64,000 nucleotides of DNA from Eledone cirrhosa (lineage: Eukaryota > Mollusca > Cephalopoda > Octopoda > Eledonidae), in assembly GCA_964016885.1 (NCBI GenBank), contig OZ024743.1, positions 18,114,499-18,178,498 on the forward strand, written 5' to 3'. Below are positions 9,790-22,535 of this stretch, one piece after another. The position numbers were made by a program, and so were the translations under genes. Position 1 is the first letter of the stretch. Every line of letters begins with the position of its first letter. A model generated the notes under the pieces. That model was given only the letters and a program-made list of their open reading frames with translations. It was not told the DNA's origin and made no database searches.

Positions 9790-12238
9790 AAGACGTCACT
9801 CAGAATAGTCAGCTTAAATGCGCGTGGCTTGGGGTCGTCATTGAAGCAAGGTCACCTGCTCAACGACCTCAGGTCACTAAACATAGATGTAGTGGCCATC
9901 AGCGAGACCAGAATCTCCGAAACAAGGGCCTTCACCTCCGATCTTCGGCGGCTACGATGTGTACGCATCTCCCAGCCGTCCGGGATCGGGGCGAGGAGTT
10001 GCTGTGCTTTTTCGGAGAGGTTTGGCTCTTGCCATACGGGCCTTCTTCCTGGACCCAGAAGGTAAGTCGGTGGTGCTGGACGTGACAAGCGGTGACGGGC
10101 AAGCTTTCAGGTTAGTGGCCGTCTATGCCCCGACAGGAGCAGGGTGGCCTGATTTCTTCCGGCGTCTGGAGACCTTTCTTGGAACGTCCCGCTCTTTAGA
10201 GTTAGTGGGCGACTGGAACGGGATCTTAGATGCACGGTGGGAGTGTGTGGGATTAGTGGATAGGAGAGGAGGGTGCAAGAGTCTCACCAACCTGCTCAGG
10301 CGTTTTGAATGTCTGATCGCTACCGATTGGATTTCCCGAATGTACCAATGTGGACTTGGACAAATCGCATAGGGTCATGCAAATCATATCTAGATAGAGT
10401 ATTTTGTAGGGAAATAGATAGGTCTAGCATAGGCTGTCCACAATTCAAGATAGTCAGCTACACGGAGCACAAATTCGTGATCTGTGTGCTTGATTTAGAT
10501 ATGCTTCATAGACGAGGACCCGTCTACTTGACGCTAAACGCATCCTTACCAGCGCGCAAGGCCTACAGAGACCGGATTAGCGAACTAGTTAAGCGGGCGT
10601 TGACGGGTGCCATCGACGACAACAAGTGGCGGTTTGCTCTTATAAGAGCAATTAGAATAGAGTCCATTAGGTTTAGTAATGCTTTAGCAAATAGAGAAAA
10701 ATAGAGCAGAGGGAGAATTAGTTAGAAAATTAGACGGGGCGCTTTGCAAAGGCATCGCGTCCGACGTACTTGCGCCGAAATTGGACCTTGACCAATTCTT
10801 CAATGCAAAGCACGAATGCTGCGTTGTCATAGCTAGGGAGCGTGCTCTCAGACACGAGGGGACGAAATCCGTTCAATGGGCCCGAGTGGCGGAGGCGCGT
10901 AGTGGCAACAAAGCCACGATCCGGTCTTTGGTGTACCACGACGGGCCCATGCTACTCGATCCCATGCAAATGTTTGAAGCTTTTCAGCAACATTTTGCTC
11001 AGCTGTTCGGTGGCAGCGGTGGGTCGGGTCGAGGGATGGACTTTACTGTCTACCTCGATGGACTGCCGCGGCTCTCGGCCACTGAGGTGAAGTATTGCGA
11101 AAAGCCGATAACAGCCGCTGAAATACGGGAGGCAATGACTGGCTGCACAAGGGGTAAATCGCCTGGCTTGGATGGTCTGCCCTATGGACCTTACGTACAG
11201 ATGCCAGACTTGTTCGGAGGCCTCTTGGCGGACGTCTACTGCAACTGGCAACAGAACGGGAGAATTCCCAGCTCTGTGAGCCGAGGAGCGTTGGCACTGC
11301 TGAGAAAGGGTATGAACAAGTGGGATAACATAGATAATTTCAGGCTCATAACTCTGCTAAACACAGAGTTCAAGATTTTGGCCAAGGTGCTAGCAATGAG
11401 GCTGGCGCTTGTCGTTGGTGGTCTGGCGGGAGAGGCGCAGACATGCGCTCAGGCTACGACATCTCCACCTCTTCATCGACGGTGATCAGATGTGGTCGCC
11501 GTTTGCTAGATACGTCTTTCCCCAGCTCGTCTCCTTGACGGAGCTGCAGACCTGGCTCAAGCGAAGACCGAAAGGGATCGCTTGGCGTTTGGAATGTTTT
11601 CAGGCGCTCACAGCCCTCGACCAATCGGGCAATGTGATCGGTGGAAACTCATCCTTGGCGTTCTATAGAGGATTAGCGGAGGGGAAGAGCGACGACGTAC
11701 TTGGAGAAACTCTAGGCTTCGACGAAAATCAACTTGCCAATCTCTTCGGAAGGACTTTCGAGCCGGACCTATGGACAACTTCCAGAAATCCCTGGCCTGG
11801 CAGTGCTACCGGGGAGCTTTGCCAGTTCGGGATAAACTCTACTGGCATGGAGGTGCCGTCAGCCGGGCATGTCCGAGATACGCGCAGGGCGACGAAACCG
11901 TCCTGCACGCACTCGTCCAGTGTCCGAGCATTGCTGACTTGTGGGTTTATGTCGAACAACTGCTGTCACGTGTAGGACGGATCCAGCTATCAGCTGAGTC
12001 CATCGTGAGGATTGCCCCGCCCTCTTCCTTTAGCGGGGAAGGGCAGGCAGTTTTTATCTGTCTGGTGGCCATGGCGAAAGAGATAGTATGGTGGACACGT
12101 TTGAAAGGGCTGAAGACGAGCACTTACCTCTTCGGTGATACCCTGATTAACTTTTTCAAATTTGATTTGAAAAGGAAAATCAGGGTAGAGAGGGAAGTGC
12201 TCTGTTCCCAGCATTTTCTTGAAAGATGGGTGAGATAA
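9790..12238 (+). pseudogene. Tx1-type LINE ORF2 (copy C), endonuclease kept, RT core deleted
   Basis: The APE endonuclease is readable across frames: SLNARGLGSS, AISETRISET, a frameshift near 9,935, then SRPGSG, VAVYAPTG, LVGDWNGILD (catalytic Asn kept), WTWTNR, SYLDRVF and SYTEHK (usual SDH/TDH changed to TEH). After a stop at 10,702 the frame from 10,781 gives the RT N-terminal fingers (GKSPGLDGLPY, IDNFRLITLLNTEFKILAKVLA). At 11,435-11,448 the sequence jumps from GEAQTCA straight into ALRLRHLHLF of the post-RT region. Motifs A, B and C (FDRVDH, RQG, YADD) are absent. The C-terminal zinc knuckle remains in the frame from 11,771 (CPRY in place of CPRC). The position of the original ATG has AAG, so no start is visible. 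Confidence 0.83.
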
Positions 12239-12529
12239 GCAAGTATGGCCCGAGTGAATGGCCTACTCTGAGTATGTGTCTGTAAATTAAAGGTGGAAAA
12301 CTGGGAGAGGGCACTTGCCCTGGTGGTCAGGCTCACTGTGGTCTTTTAATGGGCTTTCTCCACAAATGTCCCTCGGAAGTCTGCCCCCTATTGGGGAATC
12401 TTTCTTTGTTATTTTATTACACCCTCTGTTTTTTTTACAGGCAGAAATGCCCATTTGTACCGTCCTGTATTGTCCTGTACTGTCCTTATTGTCTAATTTA
12501 TGTAAACCCTTGTGGTTAATAAAGAAAAC

Positions 12530-12576
<47 letters not shown>
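12239..12576 (+). other. 3' UTR and (ATT)n tail of LINE copy C
   Basis: It is nearly identical to the copy A 3' UTR, including CCTATTGGGGAAT and CCTTGTGGTTAATAAAGAAA. The tail is (ATT)n from about 12,530. SINE 2 starts at 12,577. Confidence 0.8.
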
Positions 12577-12577
<1 letters not shown>

Positions 12578-12840
12578 AGGCGTTGGATTGGCAGTATATT
12601 TAGATCGTCGGACAACAGGATTTGCGGGATAGATGCACGGCCGTTCTTAGTTCAAATTCCGCCCTGGTTAACTTGGCCTTTCATTCTTCAGGATCGATGA
12701 AATAAAGTACCAGTAATGCACCCGGGTCGATTTAATTGACTTTCCCTTTCCCCCAAAATGGTTGGCCTTCTGCCTGAATCAGAAATCATTATCAATGTTG
12801 TTGCTGTTGTTCATTTGTCGTTGTTATTATTATCATCAAG
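12577..12840 (+). mobile_element. tRNA-derived SINE 2
   Basis: The start AAGGCGTTGGATTGGCAGTA follows directly on the copy C tail. The B box is decayed but visible (TTAGTTCAAATTCC near 12,647-12,660). The body has AATAAAGTACCAGTAATGCA and a CCTTCTGCCTGAATCAGAAA 3' end. The tail is a mixed GTT/ATT run to about 12,840. Confidence 0.8.
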
Positions 12841-13018
12841 TTCAGGGTGTTGGATTGGCAGTATTGGTAGGGCATAAGTCAAATATTTTATGGCATAGGG
12901 TTACGCCGATATTAGCTTTGCCATTTATCTGTACGGCGGCAATAAAATAAAGTGTTTCGAATGAATCGACAAACCACTGGCCTTGTGCCTAAATCAGAAA
13001 ACCATTATTATCATCATG
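12841..13018 (+). mobile_element. tRNA-derived SINE 3, internally deleted
   Basis: It starts near GGTGTTGGATTGGCAGTATT and ends CCTTGTGCCTAAATCAGAAA then CATTATTATCATCATG. The B-box region is not recognisable and the body is shorter than in SINE 1, so an internal deletion or strong decay is likely. It follows the SINE 2 tail in the same orientation. Confidence 0.7.
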
Positions 13019-13575
13019 TTCATCCTAATTCCTCTGTTCTCTTTGTTATACTCTGAATATTTGTGTCGTGTAGTATGTGTCCAATATGATGAATTACAGT
13101 ATTTTTCCTGGTGATGGTTTCATAAGTGCTACGCAAAATATGCTATGTGCTTTAGTGTCAAATGAGAATATTTGTGAGTATTGGCAAGCAGAATTGCGCT
13201 TTGCGCTATATGTGTAATGCGTGAAATAATTTCGGACAAATGTTTTGATGGTCGTATACAAAAATTCCGTTGATTTTTATATATCGTTTCCTAGTATTTC
13301 CACAAATACATGCTTTATGATTCCGCTATATTAAATTTGTTTTTAAGCATTGATATGTTGCTTTCATTATCATTTTTTTCACCCCGTCATTTTTCGTGAT
13401 TTACGGAAGGAATACTTATATCGTGATTAATCATGATATAAATGTCCAAGTATAAGAAATATGTTCACGGTTAAAATATGATATGGGCTAATAACAGGTG
13501 ACTTGAATATATCTATGTCTATATATTATACGCCACCATTTCTAAAAAAAAACGGCTGCTGCCTCACACACCCAG
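13019..13575. other. Non-coding AT-rich stretch
   Basis: No ORF, RNA gene or recognisable element is seen here. Confidence 0.6.
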
Positions 13576-13631
13576 TATGATATTATATATATATATATAT
13601 ATACATATAAACACTCACACACACACACACT

Positions 13632-13716
<85 letters not shown>

Positions 13717-13717
13717 T
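13576..13717. repeat. Compound microsatellite (AT)n-(CA)n-(AT)n-(GT)n
   Basis: A run of TA, then CA, a long TA run and a GT run. The CA and GT blocks flank the TA core, so the tract can fold on itself. ORFs across it are artefacts of the repeat. Confidence 0.95.
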
Positions 13718-16700
13718 CATTCCAAGACACGTGTAATTCAACAGAGAGACCTGGATAGTTACTTAGTTTTTGCGCCCGGTTTAACACAACCTTAAAGACT
13801 TATTATATTGCTCTGAAGATGTTCAATACGCTATTGTAGTATTACTTATGTTTGTTATTAGCATCTGGTAGTCAATCTTTTTGCAAAATTTATGTAAATT
13901 CCTCCTATGATTGTCATACAGATTTAGCCTGAACCTATTTCTTGCGTTGTTAGAAATACTTAGGGCAATGTTCCTATAGTATTGCTTCTCGGGTGATGAA
14001 ACAGGCATACGTATTAATCGTTTGAAGATTGGCACACTTGTCTCCGCACCATAGTTGTGTCTAGATTCCAATATTATATCGTATTTGAATTGTGTTTCTG
14101 CGATTGTATTATAAATGATATACCTTTTTATTGCTACCCAGCTTGAGAATAGATCAATTGGTGTGATATGTTGAGAGGAGTGGGGATTAGAACACCACCT
14201 ACATATAACTCGTCTAGTTGTCTACCAGTGTCTATCCAATTCGCCAGATTAGTTGTTTACGTTGTGGCTTCTTAAACGCATTGTCTCTTATTATTCTCTA
14301 GACCGTATGCCAATAACTGCCCATTTATTCCTATTGAATCGTATGTTACGGACTCGTGCAGTTGTGGGGATATGTGTAAAAGATTGGGGATAAAGGAATA
14401 TTCATGTACACCAAGTGAAGTACGTTTGAATCATAGAAGTGTCTCGCTACACATATGCAAAATATCAGAAGAGTCTAGAACTTATGGATTGGCAACATTG
14501 TCAAATGATGCGTTACGCTGAGCCTACCGGCAGATTACACTTGTTTGAAATATGTCTGTAGAATGTTCAATCACGTATACAACAGTTTAAATACTTGATA
14601 GAACAACAATAGCAATAATCGTCATATCTTTCATTGACCAGGCATTTACGCATATATGATGTCACATTTTAAACAAGAAAGCACAGAAAATGGGACAACA
14701 AATAGTTATACACAAACAACATTTCAGAATTATATAAAGTGTATTTCCGTCTCTCGTGGCAGCTAGAAAGTGATATATGATACAGATTGATGTCCTGTCC
14801 AGTAATGTCAGTGAAATTATTCTTCATGAAATGAATAGCATAAGACACAATATTAGACATCATCTTAGTACTGAAACAGTGATTAAAATCACAGAAGAAC
14901 CAAAACTTAGATAGACACTGCCAAACAATAATGATACTTGTATTCGTAACTCAGCGAATCTCATTAGTGTTTGTCAGACAAACTATAGCTACAAAAACAA
15001 TGAACATTGACAGTTGTCCAAAAATGTCTAGTCACGAGCTGGAAGAAAAGAAAATTTAAATGCAGACGAAAACGTCAAATGAAAAGAAAAACAAATTTAT
15101 GAATACACTGAGGTACACGCCAAGAAAGAAACATGATAGAATATCAACAATACAGAGAAATAGAAAAGAGAACACTGAGGGCAAAAACCTGAAAGATGCT
15201 AAAAAGACAAAGAATTTAAAATGCATCCATAGAATATGTTTTCAATTCATCTACCCACATTTCTTTCTCAACTAATATAATCTCATGCTAAAATGTTTCG
15301 GAGATATCTATCTATCTTTCCCCCATGAAATTATTCAAAACCGCTTGGCATTATTGATTATCGTCCCTTTCGTGGAATGATTATTTGATCGTTTTTCAGT
15401 TAGTTATTATTCCTCATTTTGTTGCATTCACATTTATTTAATTGTATTATGTATTATGTTTTTATATTTGGTGTTGTCAAATAATATCAGAATGAAAAAT
15501 AACATAACCCCCACTTTCTTACAAATTAGCAACATAAGGTGCTATAAAAGTATATTGAAATATTGGTCTGATATATGTAATAATCTTCGGAATCTATTCT
15601 GATAAATTCAAGGTATATTGTATAACAAATTACAAAAATGAATTTATATATCAGGTTAATATTCAAAACCCTGATAATAATGTTTATCAAAATAGACTCT
15701 CACACGTACGTGTTTGTGACTGTTAAATGGTGTAAACAATCAATAATAAACGTATGTTGAATGGAGTAGGAAATAATATCATCTTATCAGAAGCCATATA
15801 ATCTATGGTTTCTCATGAATATATATTTACGCATACAAGAACCGTTACGCAAAATACATACTGATAAAAGTTAAAGATACAAGACTCAGAGATACTCAGT
15901 ATATATCGGTAAAAGTCAGTCTACACAATTGTTGGGTAGTGACGCTATCATCGACGTAATTTAAAACGAAATGCTTCGATTCTATGCTACGCAATCGGTA
16001 TTTAATTGCTACTGTTTACCAAGGTGGTAAGATTATATCACATTTATTCAGTCTAACAGCCATTTAATGTCAATTTGGTAAAGTATTATGCTTCTCTATC
16101 ACTATAAACTACATCGGTTTTCTGTTAGATAAAGTACCTTTACAATTTAATTTAACTTTCCTCGGAGAGTTAAGTTAATTTGAATGTGTTGTCGGTGATT
16201 ATAGTAATGACTGGTGATGCAAATGTGGAATATAGACGTATATCACATTTCCATTAATATTCACATGCATATTTGGGTAACTTGAACCACTTAATTAATA
16301 TATCGATTCTGAGAAGAACATGCCAACAAATGGTTAGATCAATTCATATTTCTGTGGAAACGCTAGAATATAATTTCAAACCATGACTCCAAGTTAATTC
16401 ATCAACGATGGAAGTATGGAATGTAAAGTTGAATTCAGTAACTGAATATTACAATGCGTTGTATTCAACGCCGTTATGAGCCCGCCATTTTCTAGCATAT
16501 ATGCAATTATTTTAATGTTACATTTTGTGTAAATATAACAATTAACGCAAGATGAAACGATGAAGATTTATTTACTGTTATTTCCGCAATGGATTCACCA
16601 ATTGCAGTATGTATGTGCATTGAATGAATAATGCAGCACGTTTATTCTGGATTGGTTTTGACGTAGACTTCGAACAGCTGCATATGGTAAACAATATACA

Positions 16701-16800
16701 AGAAAAGTATGGAAACATTTATGTCCTTTTTCATTGTGGATTGGCTATTAGATATTGTTATGCTGATAAATAAGAGAAAGCTACTCATAGATGAGGTATG
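13718..16800. other. Non-coding AT-rich stretch
   Basis: I see no gene here. Short open frames (the longest about 80 codons, at 13,823-14,071 minus) show no recognisable domain or conserved partner in the window. Confidence 0.55.
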
Positions 16801-16875
16801 ATATATCTCTCACTCGCTCACTCTTGCTCATGCTCTCTCTCTCTTTCCATCTCTCTCTCTCTCACTCTCTCTCTT

Positions 16876-16911
<36 letters not shown>

Positions 16912-16945
16912 TTTATCTCTCTCACACACAGTATATATATATAAG
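16801..16945. repeat. (CT)n and (TA)n microsatellite cluster
   Basis: CT-rich repeats (about 16,805-16,875), then (TA)n, then short CT/CA blocks. Confidence 0.9.
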
Positions 16946-18665
16946 AGGGATAAAACGATGAATATCATTTAAGATATTGATATTTCAGTAAATTTACAGG
17001 AATTATGCGGAAAGACTTAAGGCGCAGGCAGATTATTTTCTTACTGATTATTGTGATTTTAAGCTCTATTTGGAGAAAAGTATATGATAAACTGGCTTTT
17101 CAATAAAACAAAAAAAGTTTCTTTCAAATTTAATACTAAGATAATAATATACGTTTTATTGATATGGCTGACACTGTGAGAAATATCAACATTCCAAACG
17201 ATGTAAGGAGGTATTTTTACATATTTACATCTATTGAAATTCTTCATACATGGATTCTCCTTTTTAAGATTAGGTTTTCCATATGATAGAGAACTCTCAG
17301 GAATATACCTCCAGAAGGTTACAAGTTACACTCCGGAACTGTCGATGAAAAATACACTCGAGTAAACATCTACATTAAATAGAATTGATACCTCGGTTAG
17401 CTGTTCAGCTTAGAGAAGATATCGATATTTTTTTATATGACTTCATATATCTGCCCATGATTATCAAATTAATTGAAATATAGAATTTATTTTTTCACAA
17501 GAAATAATAGCATGTTTAGTACAATGTCTCTGTGCTACATATATAAATTAATTTTTATTCACCTTTTTGTATATTTTAACAAGAACCATTAGAAATCATA
17601 TTTAGCCTTAACCTATTTCTTCTAAATATACTACCAAATAGAAAATGTTAAACATCAATTTGGATATGTAATTACAAATTTAAAACATGGTTATAACCAC
17701 CAAAAATATATTTTTAAACTAATGCTATTCAATTTCATTAACTTGTATATTTCTCTTAAAAGACGTTTCTGTTGAATGTTTATTTCGATTATTTAGGATT
17801 ATGTTAATTACGACAGCATCCATGGTCAAAACAGCAGTGGCATTAAAGATAATTGTTTAATGTTTAGAAATGTTTTTCGTCTTTGCATTATTAATTACTT
17901 GAACATATCGATTAATATAGTTCGTGGAACTGATATTATTTATAACTGTTTACACTTAGATCATGAAAAGGATTTGTTTAGGTGTTGTCATCTACGGGCG
18001 TTGTTCGTTGTGACATTTTACAGAGATGATTCAAATGAAATGTCATTGTATGTTCCAGCTAGGATCGGTCTATACTATCTGAAAATGCCAAATTATGATT
18101 AACATATCACTTTTCAAATATCACATTGAAAATATTTCAAATTTATGTCGGACAATTCTCTCAATTATACCAATATTATATTGCCAAAACACATTGTTTG
18201 TGTAGGGCTGAAAATATCCAGACCTGTTTCGTGAATGCGATTTGAATCTCATTCGTGATAACAATCTTAGGTAGCAGCTATTTGCATATTTAATCCAAAA
18301 TATTGCATTTGTACCGAAGCAGTTTTAACAAATTCATGTTGAAATGAATCAGCTGGCTTCTAGGTTTCGGTTTATTATACAATAATCCAGCTTATATGTT
18401 ATAACATTGAACAGCATGGAATATGATATTTCATAAGCGAGTCAAAACGTATGAAACTAAGAAAAAGTAACGCAAAATTTGTCATAGTCTTTAATTCTAG
18501 CTTAGATACTCTTATATGCATTCTTGTACTATATATATCTAGATCAACATACGTGGGAAATTATTGTATATCCTGATTTGTTTGTCAAAACTGTAAAGAC
18601 AGCGTAGAATGTGCCAGGGTTAGATGTTTATATAATGTCAATATATAATTCAGCACTTGAAAAGA
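16946..18665. other. Non-coding AT-rich stretch
   Basis: Nothing recognisable. The 80-codon frame at 17,860-18,102 has no known motif. Confidence 0.55.
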
Positions 18666-18725
18666 TATCGGCCCATCTATCTATCTATATCTTTCTCCCC
18701 CCTTTTCTCTTTCTCTCTCTCTCTC

Positions 18726-18815
<90 letters not shown>
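18666..18815. repeat. (CT)n-(TA)n microsatellite
   Basis: About 60 bp of CT dinucleotides are followed by about 45 bp of TA. Confidence 0.95.
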
Positions 18816-19615
18816 AACGTTATTTCTGATAGAGACGAAAATAAGGTGTATTTGAATATTTGAATATAATAAAAATGAGAAGACCCATCGCTAGAACAGC
18901 CCTTATAAGGAATAAAGGTTGTCGCATAGGGAAGTGACCAGTGTTCATTGGTAAAGAGAATCAATTCACAAGGTGTGTGACAGGCATATGAAATATATAA
19001 AATACTTGCAGAGGAGGAGAAGGGTAAGCGTACTGGTACAAAGAAGCGATGGAAGAATGAGACGAAGAAAAGCGATACACAAGACAACTTTACACACGCA
19101 CATCTTCAACCTTATTAACTCTGAAACCAGCAATATGCTTTTGCACGATTTCATTGAGTGTACCATTTGAAAACGGTGAACCGTGTAACAGAAAAGTAAA
19201 TGCTTGTGGTGGTTTGATGTCTGTGTAATAAAACAAATATCAGAAATAAAATGATGGAATAGTTGACCTCACGCAGCAAAACGTATTACTCCAACAGTTT
19301 ATAGAAGCGACAAACATAAGAGAATTCTAAACAAAATTAAACAGAAAACATGAGTGTAAAACCAACAACATCGCACCTAGTAAATAAGGACAAAATAGAG
19401 ACATAGAGAGACACACAATGACCAAAATAATAAAACAAACACCAGAAACAATTAGAACAACCAAACAACTATTGACAAATAAATAAATGGAACAATAAAG
19501 AAATACAAACACATACAAACCCGGATATGACGCATGCGCGACCCAAGTACATTTAAAACAATATGCATTTGAGCACACGTTCTAAGACAAGCAAAGTTAC
19601 AAAACAAATAAAAAA
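18816..19615. other. Non-coding stretch
   Basis: No recognisable gene. A 136-codon minus-strand frame at 18,677-19,087 is largely a read-through of the neighbouring microsatellite. Confidence 0.5.
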
Positions 19616-19621
19616 AGAAGC

Positions 19622-19659
<38 letters not shown>

Positions 19660-19699
19660 ACACATATACACACACCCACCCACACACACAGACACACAT

Positions 19700-19737
<38 letters not shown>

Positions 19738-19740
19738 GCA
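19616..19740. repeat. (CA)n-(TA)n microsatellite
   Basis: Interrupted CA repeats (19,622-19,713) are followed by (TA)n. Confidence 0.95.
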
Positions 19741-21660
19741 CTGAATGCTATACTGTGATATCAGCCTCAAGGCACCTCGACTCAAACACCTTACTTTGAC
19801 TGCTACAAGTTTTTAGTAAAGATAGCAGGGCATAAATATCAAGAGTCAGAATCGAATTAATGTGTTTATTATCGTAGGACGTGATTCACAGTTGATCAGG
19901 CTCAAAAGCATGTCACAATTAGATCATAATTCGGTGGTGATTATGCTGCTCTTCTTAATTATCACACTCCCCAGAGGACTCTATTCGTTGAATATCTGTG
20001 GTTCAAAGAAAATAATTTTATATTATCTAAAATGTGATATTCATGAGGAAGCAAACATCAAAATAAATATATTAAAATTAAAAATACATTAATAATAATA
20101 CATAAACCAAAATCAGATACATTTCGGAACAACCAACGTTGAACGTAGATCTGAAGTGAAATGGGGACAAAAATCTAAAATTAGAACGAAATTAATAAAT
20201 AACGTGTAAGGAATTATAGCTTACAAAACAGGTGGGGAAAAATACATACAATATTTTAGAATAAAAAATAAAAATTATGATAAGATGTTTCGCAGGAATC
20301 GTGAATGCATATAAATTATATAAAAACATATACGTAAAATAGATGGATAAATGATAAATAGACTATTAAATGTAAGTAAATATAAGTATATAAATAAATA
20401 CTAGTGATTATAAAATAATAAATATAATGTATATGGCATCCTGTATAACCCAATGTCTATATGAGAAGGAAGAATATAAAATGAACGTAATTGTTGGAAA
20501 TGAATAAAATCTCAAAACATTGATGATTGATTAAAATAAAAAGATGAATCTTAATATAAAACATAACATATAGCGAGTGAATGACCCTAGAAATAAAAGG
20601 AAAAGTAATGGAATAAAAGACAATACAAAAACAATGTTACCCAGTTAAATGATTACATAATTGGTTTTGATTAATAATTACCGTTGCAATTGAAATGGCA
20701 GAAGTTTAACACAGGAATAAAATGAGATTTCTTTGATTTTTCTTCTTACGAAATATGACTATACAGCCCTTGTAACTTTAAAATACCGCCAAAAAGCATT
20801 ACCTAAAATATGTGTTTCGATATGCATTGTAATGGTTGCTGTTGCAACCCCGTGGTTAACACGGCAACAACTTATTTTCTGTTTATGCAAAATGTTTGAC
20901 ATTGAATTGCTGCTGTTTCATTATTAGCAGACATGGCAAAGGGGAGGTAGAGGACAATACCTGCTAAGTTCCGTGATAAGACACCTAGCGTTTACGCAAA
21001 CATTGGGAATACAATACAAGTACTAAATGGTCATGCATCTGTGTACAGCTGATGATGTGCTCAGTAAAGCGATGAGGTTAGCGAATATTACTAATGCGAA
21101 ATTATGTAGACATCATTGTTCTATATGTGTCCCAAATCCCATTGTTATAGCTTTAGTGGGTCAAGAATATACAGGGTGCGCTCTCAGAACCATGGCTTCC
21201 AGAGATACTAAAACACCCCGGTAGCACATATAAGCAAGTTGATCTTGTGCCTTACAATACTAAACGATGGAGAGTATTATGCAATACATCTCCAAAGTCA
21301 ACCTCTAACTAACATATAAGGCTACTAATATATTCTTCCATGGTGGGACACTTAACTGCAATGTTAACATATTGTATTAAACTAGCAGTGTATACAAGAA
21401 ACCTATTGCACAGCCCCACCATTCTATCAGAAATCCTAATGCTAAATAAACGTGAATATAGTTATTAATTTAAACTGATGTATACAAATTTCGGCATCAT
21501 TCTGTATTGCAAAAATAGTAAAATCAACCAACTTGCAGAGTTATATATATTTATCAATATATTAATGGTCTGCTTTGACACTTAATGTTCTATTCACGCG
21601 CGCATCTCTATGTAGCTATCTGTCTACCTTCTCGCTCTTTACTTCTCTCTATAATTTCTC
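19741..21660. other. Non-coding AT-rich stretch
   Basis: No gene or element recognised. The 76-codon frame at 19,862-20,092 and the 65-codon frame at 21,027-21,224 have no known domain. Confidence 0.5.
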
Positions 21661-21671
21661 CTTTCTCTCTC

Positions 21672-21676
<5 letters not shown>

Positions 21677-21751
<75 letters not shown>
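21677..21751. repeat. Long (TA)n microsatellite
   Basis: About 75 bp of uninterrupted TA dinucleotides, followed directly by the first copy of a 95-bp direct repeat. Confidence 0.95.
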
Positions 21752-21755
<4 letters not shown>

Positions 21756-22352
21756 CTACATTCCAGAAAATAATTAGTTGAAAGTGATATTTTAGTAAGT
21801 AAGTTAATTTTATAATTTTCTTATTTTACGTCTCTCATATTATTGTTCTGCAACCCCATGCATTGAACCACAATGTTACTAAGACAAAACCTATATATTT
21901 GCTAGCAATGATATGCACCTGTATGTATATATATGTTACTAGATATTAATTCTTTATAATTATCTCCAAATTATTTGTCGAGCAATATTAGCCATGACTG
22001 CTGCTATGGTAGTAGGCAGGCCGCTGTCTTATTAGCAAACCGCTTTCCACTGATTGACCTCGATGTCACGTGATTGATTCTTTTTGAATTTGCCACTGAC
22101 GCAGAGGCAGTGATTTTCTCAATGGCTAGGAATTCAGTCCACGCTTTGCTATTTCCTATCCACTGAATTATTTTTTAATAAGTTTCCAGAGTCCTCTCTT
22201 TGCCTGGTAACTTAGATGAGAATAGTCTTCCCTGACGACGGACTGTTTCTATATGTCTTCTTCGGAAAATATATTTACTCCATTCCAGAAACTAATTAGT
22301 TGGAAGTGATATTTTAGTAAGTAAGTTAATTTTATAATTTTCTTATCTTACG

Positions 22353-22365
<13 letters not shown>
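21751..22365. repeat. 95-bp direct repeats about 520 bp apart
   Basis: The segments 21,751-21,846 and 22,270-22,365 are nearly identical, with only a few substitutions. They share TTCCAGAAA, AATTAGTTG and GTGATATTTTAGTAAGTAAG. They enclose about 420 bp of unrelated DNA. A tandem duplication or a repeat unit with long termini would both explain this. Confidence 0.8.
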
Positions 22366-22408
<43 letters not shown>

Positions 22409-22486
22409 CTATATATATATATATATGTGAGTGTGTGTGTGCATGTGTGTGTATTACATATGTATTACATGTGTATATATATATAA

Positions 22487-22521
<35 letters not shown>

Positions 22522-22535
22522 TGTGTGTGTGCATG
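22361..22535. repeat. (TA)n with a duplicated GTGTGCATGTGTG block
   Basis: Two (TA)n blocks are each followed by a nearly identical GAGTGTGTGTGTGCATG-GTATTAC unit, giving a short tandem duplication of about 95 bp. Confidence 0.85.

Larger units (their letters stand above)
7603..12576 (+). mobile_element. Tx1-clade LINE, copy C (5' complete, RT core deleted)
   Basis: The copy begins GGCGACCTACGTAGTAAATC directly after the SINE 1 (ATT)n tail. This is the same 5' end as copy D, so 7,603 is very probably the true element start. It carries a 5' UTR of about 210 bp, ORF1 (7,812-9,750), ORF2 (about 9,790-12,238), and a 3' UTR with (ATT)n tail to 12,576. A deletion of about 0.9 kb removes the catalytic RT core. 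The 3' UTR is close to that of copy A. Confidence 0.88.

Noticed and set aside
13542..13795. Overlapping ORFs of 72-81 codons rich in Ile/Tyr/His/Thr
   Set aside because: They are translations of (TA)n and (CA)n microsatellites. The same holds for frames at 18,611-18,863, 19,452-19,799, 21,575-21,781, 26,555-26,862, 28,521-28,787, 47,538-47,881 and 55,610-55,883.
13823..14071. 82-codon minus-strand frame with many charged residues
   Set aside because: No motif or second copy in the window supports it as a gene.
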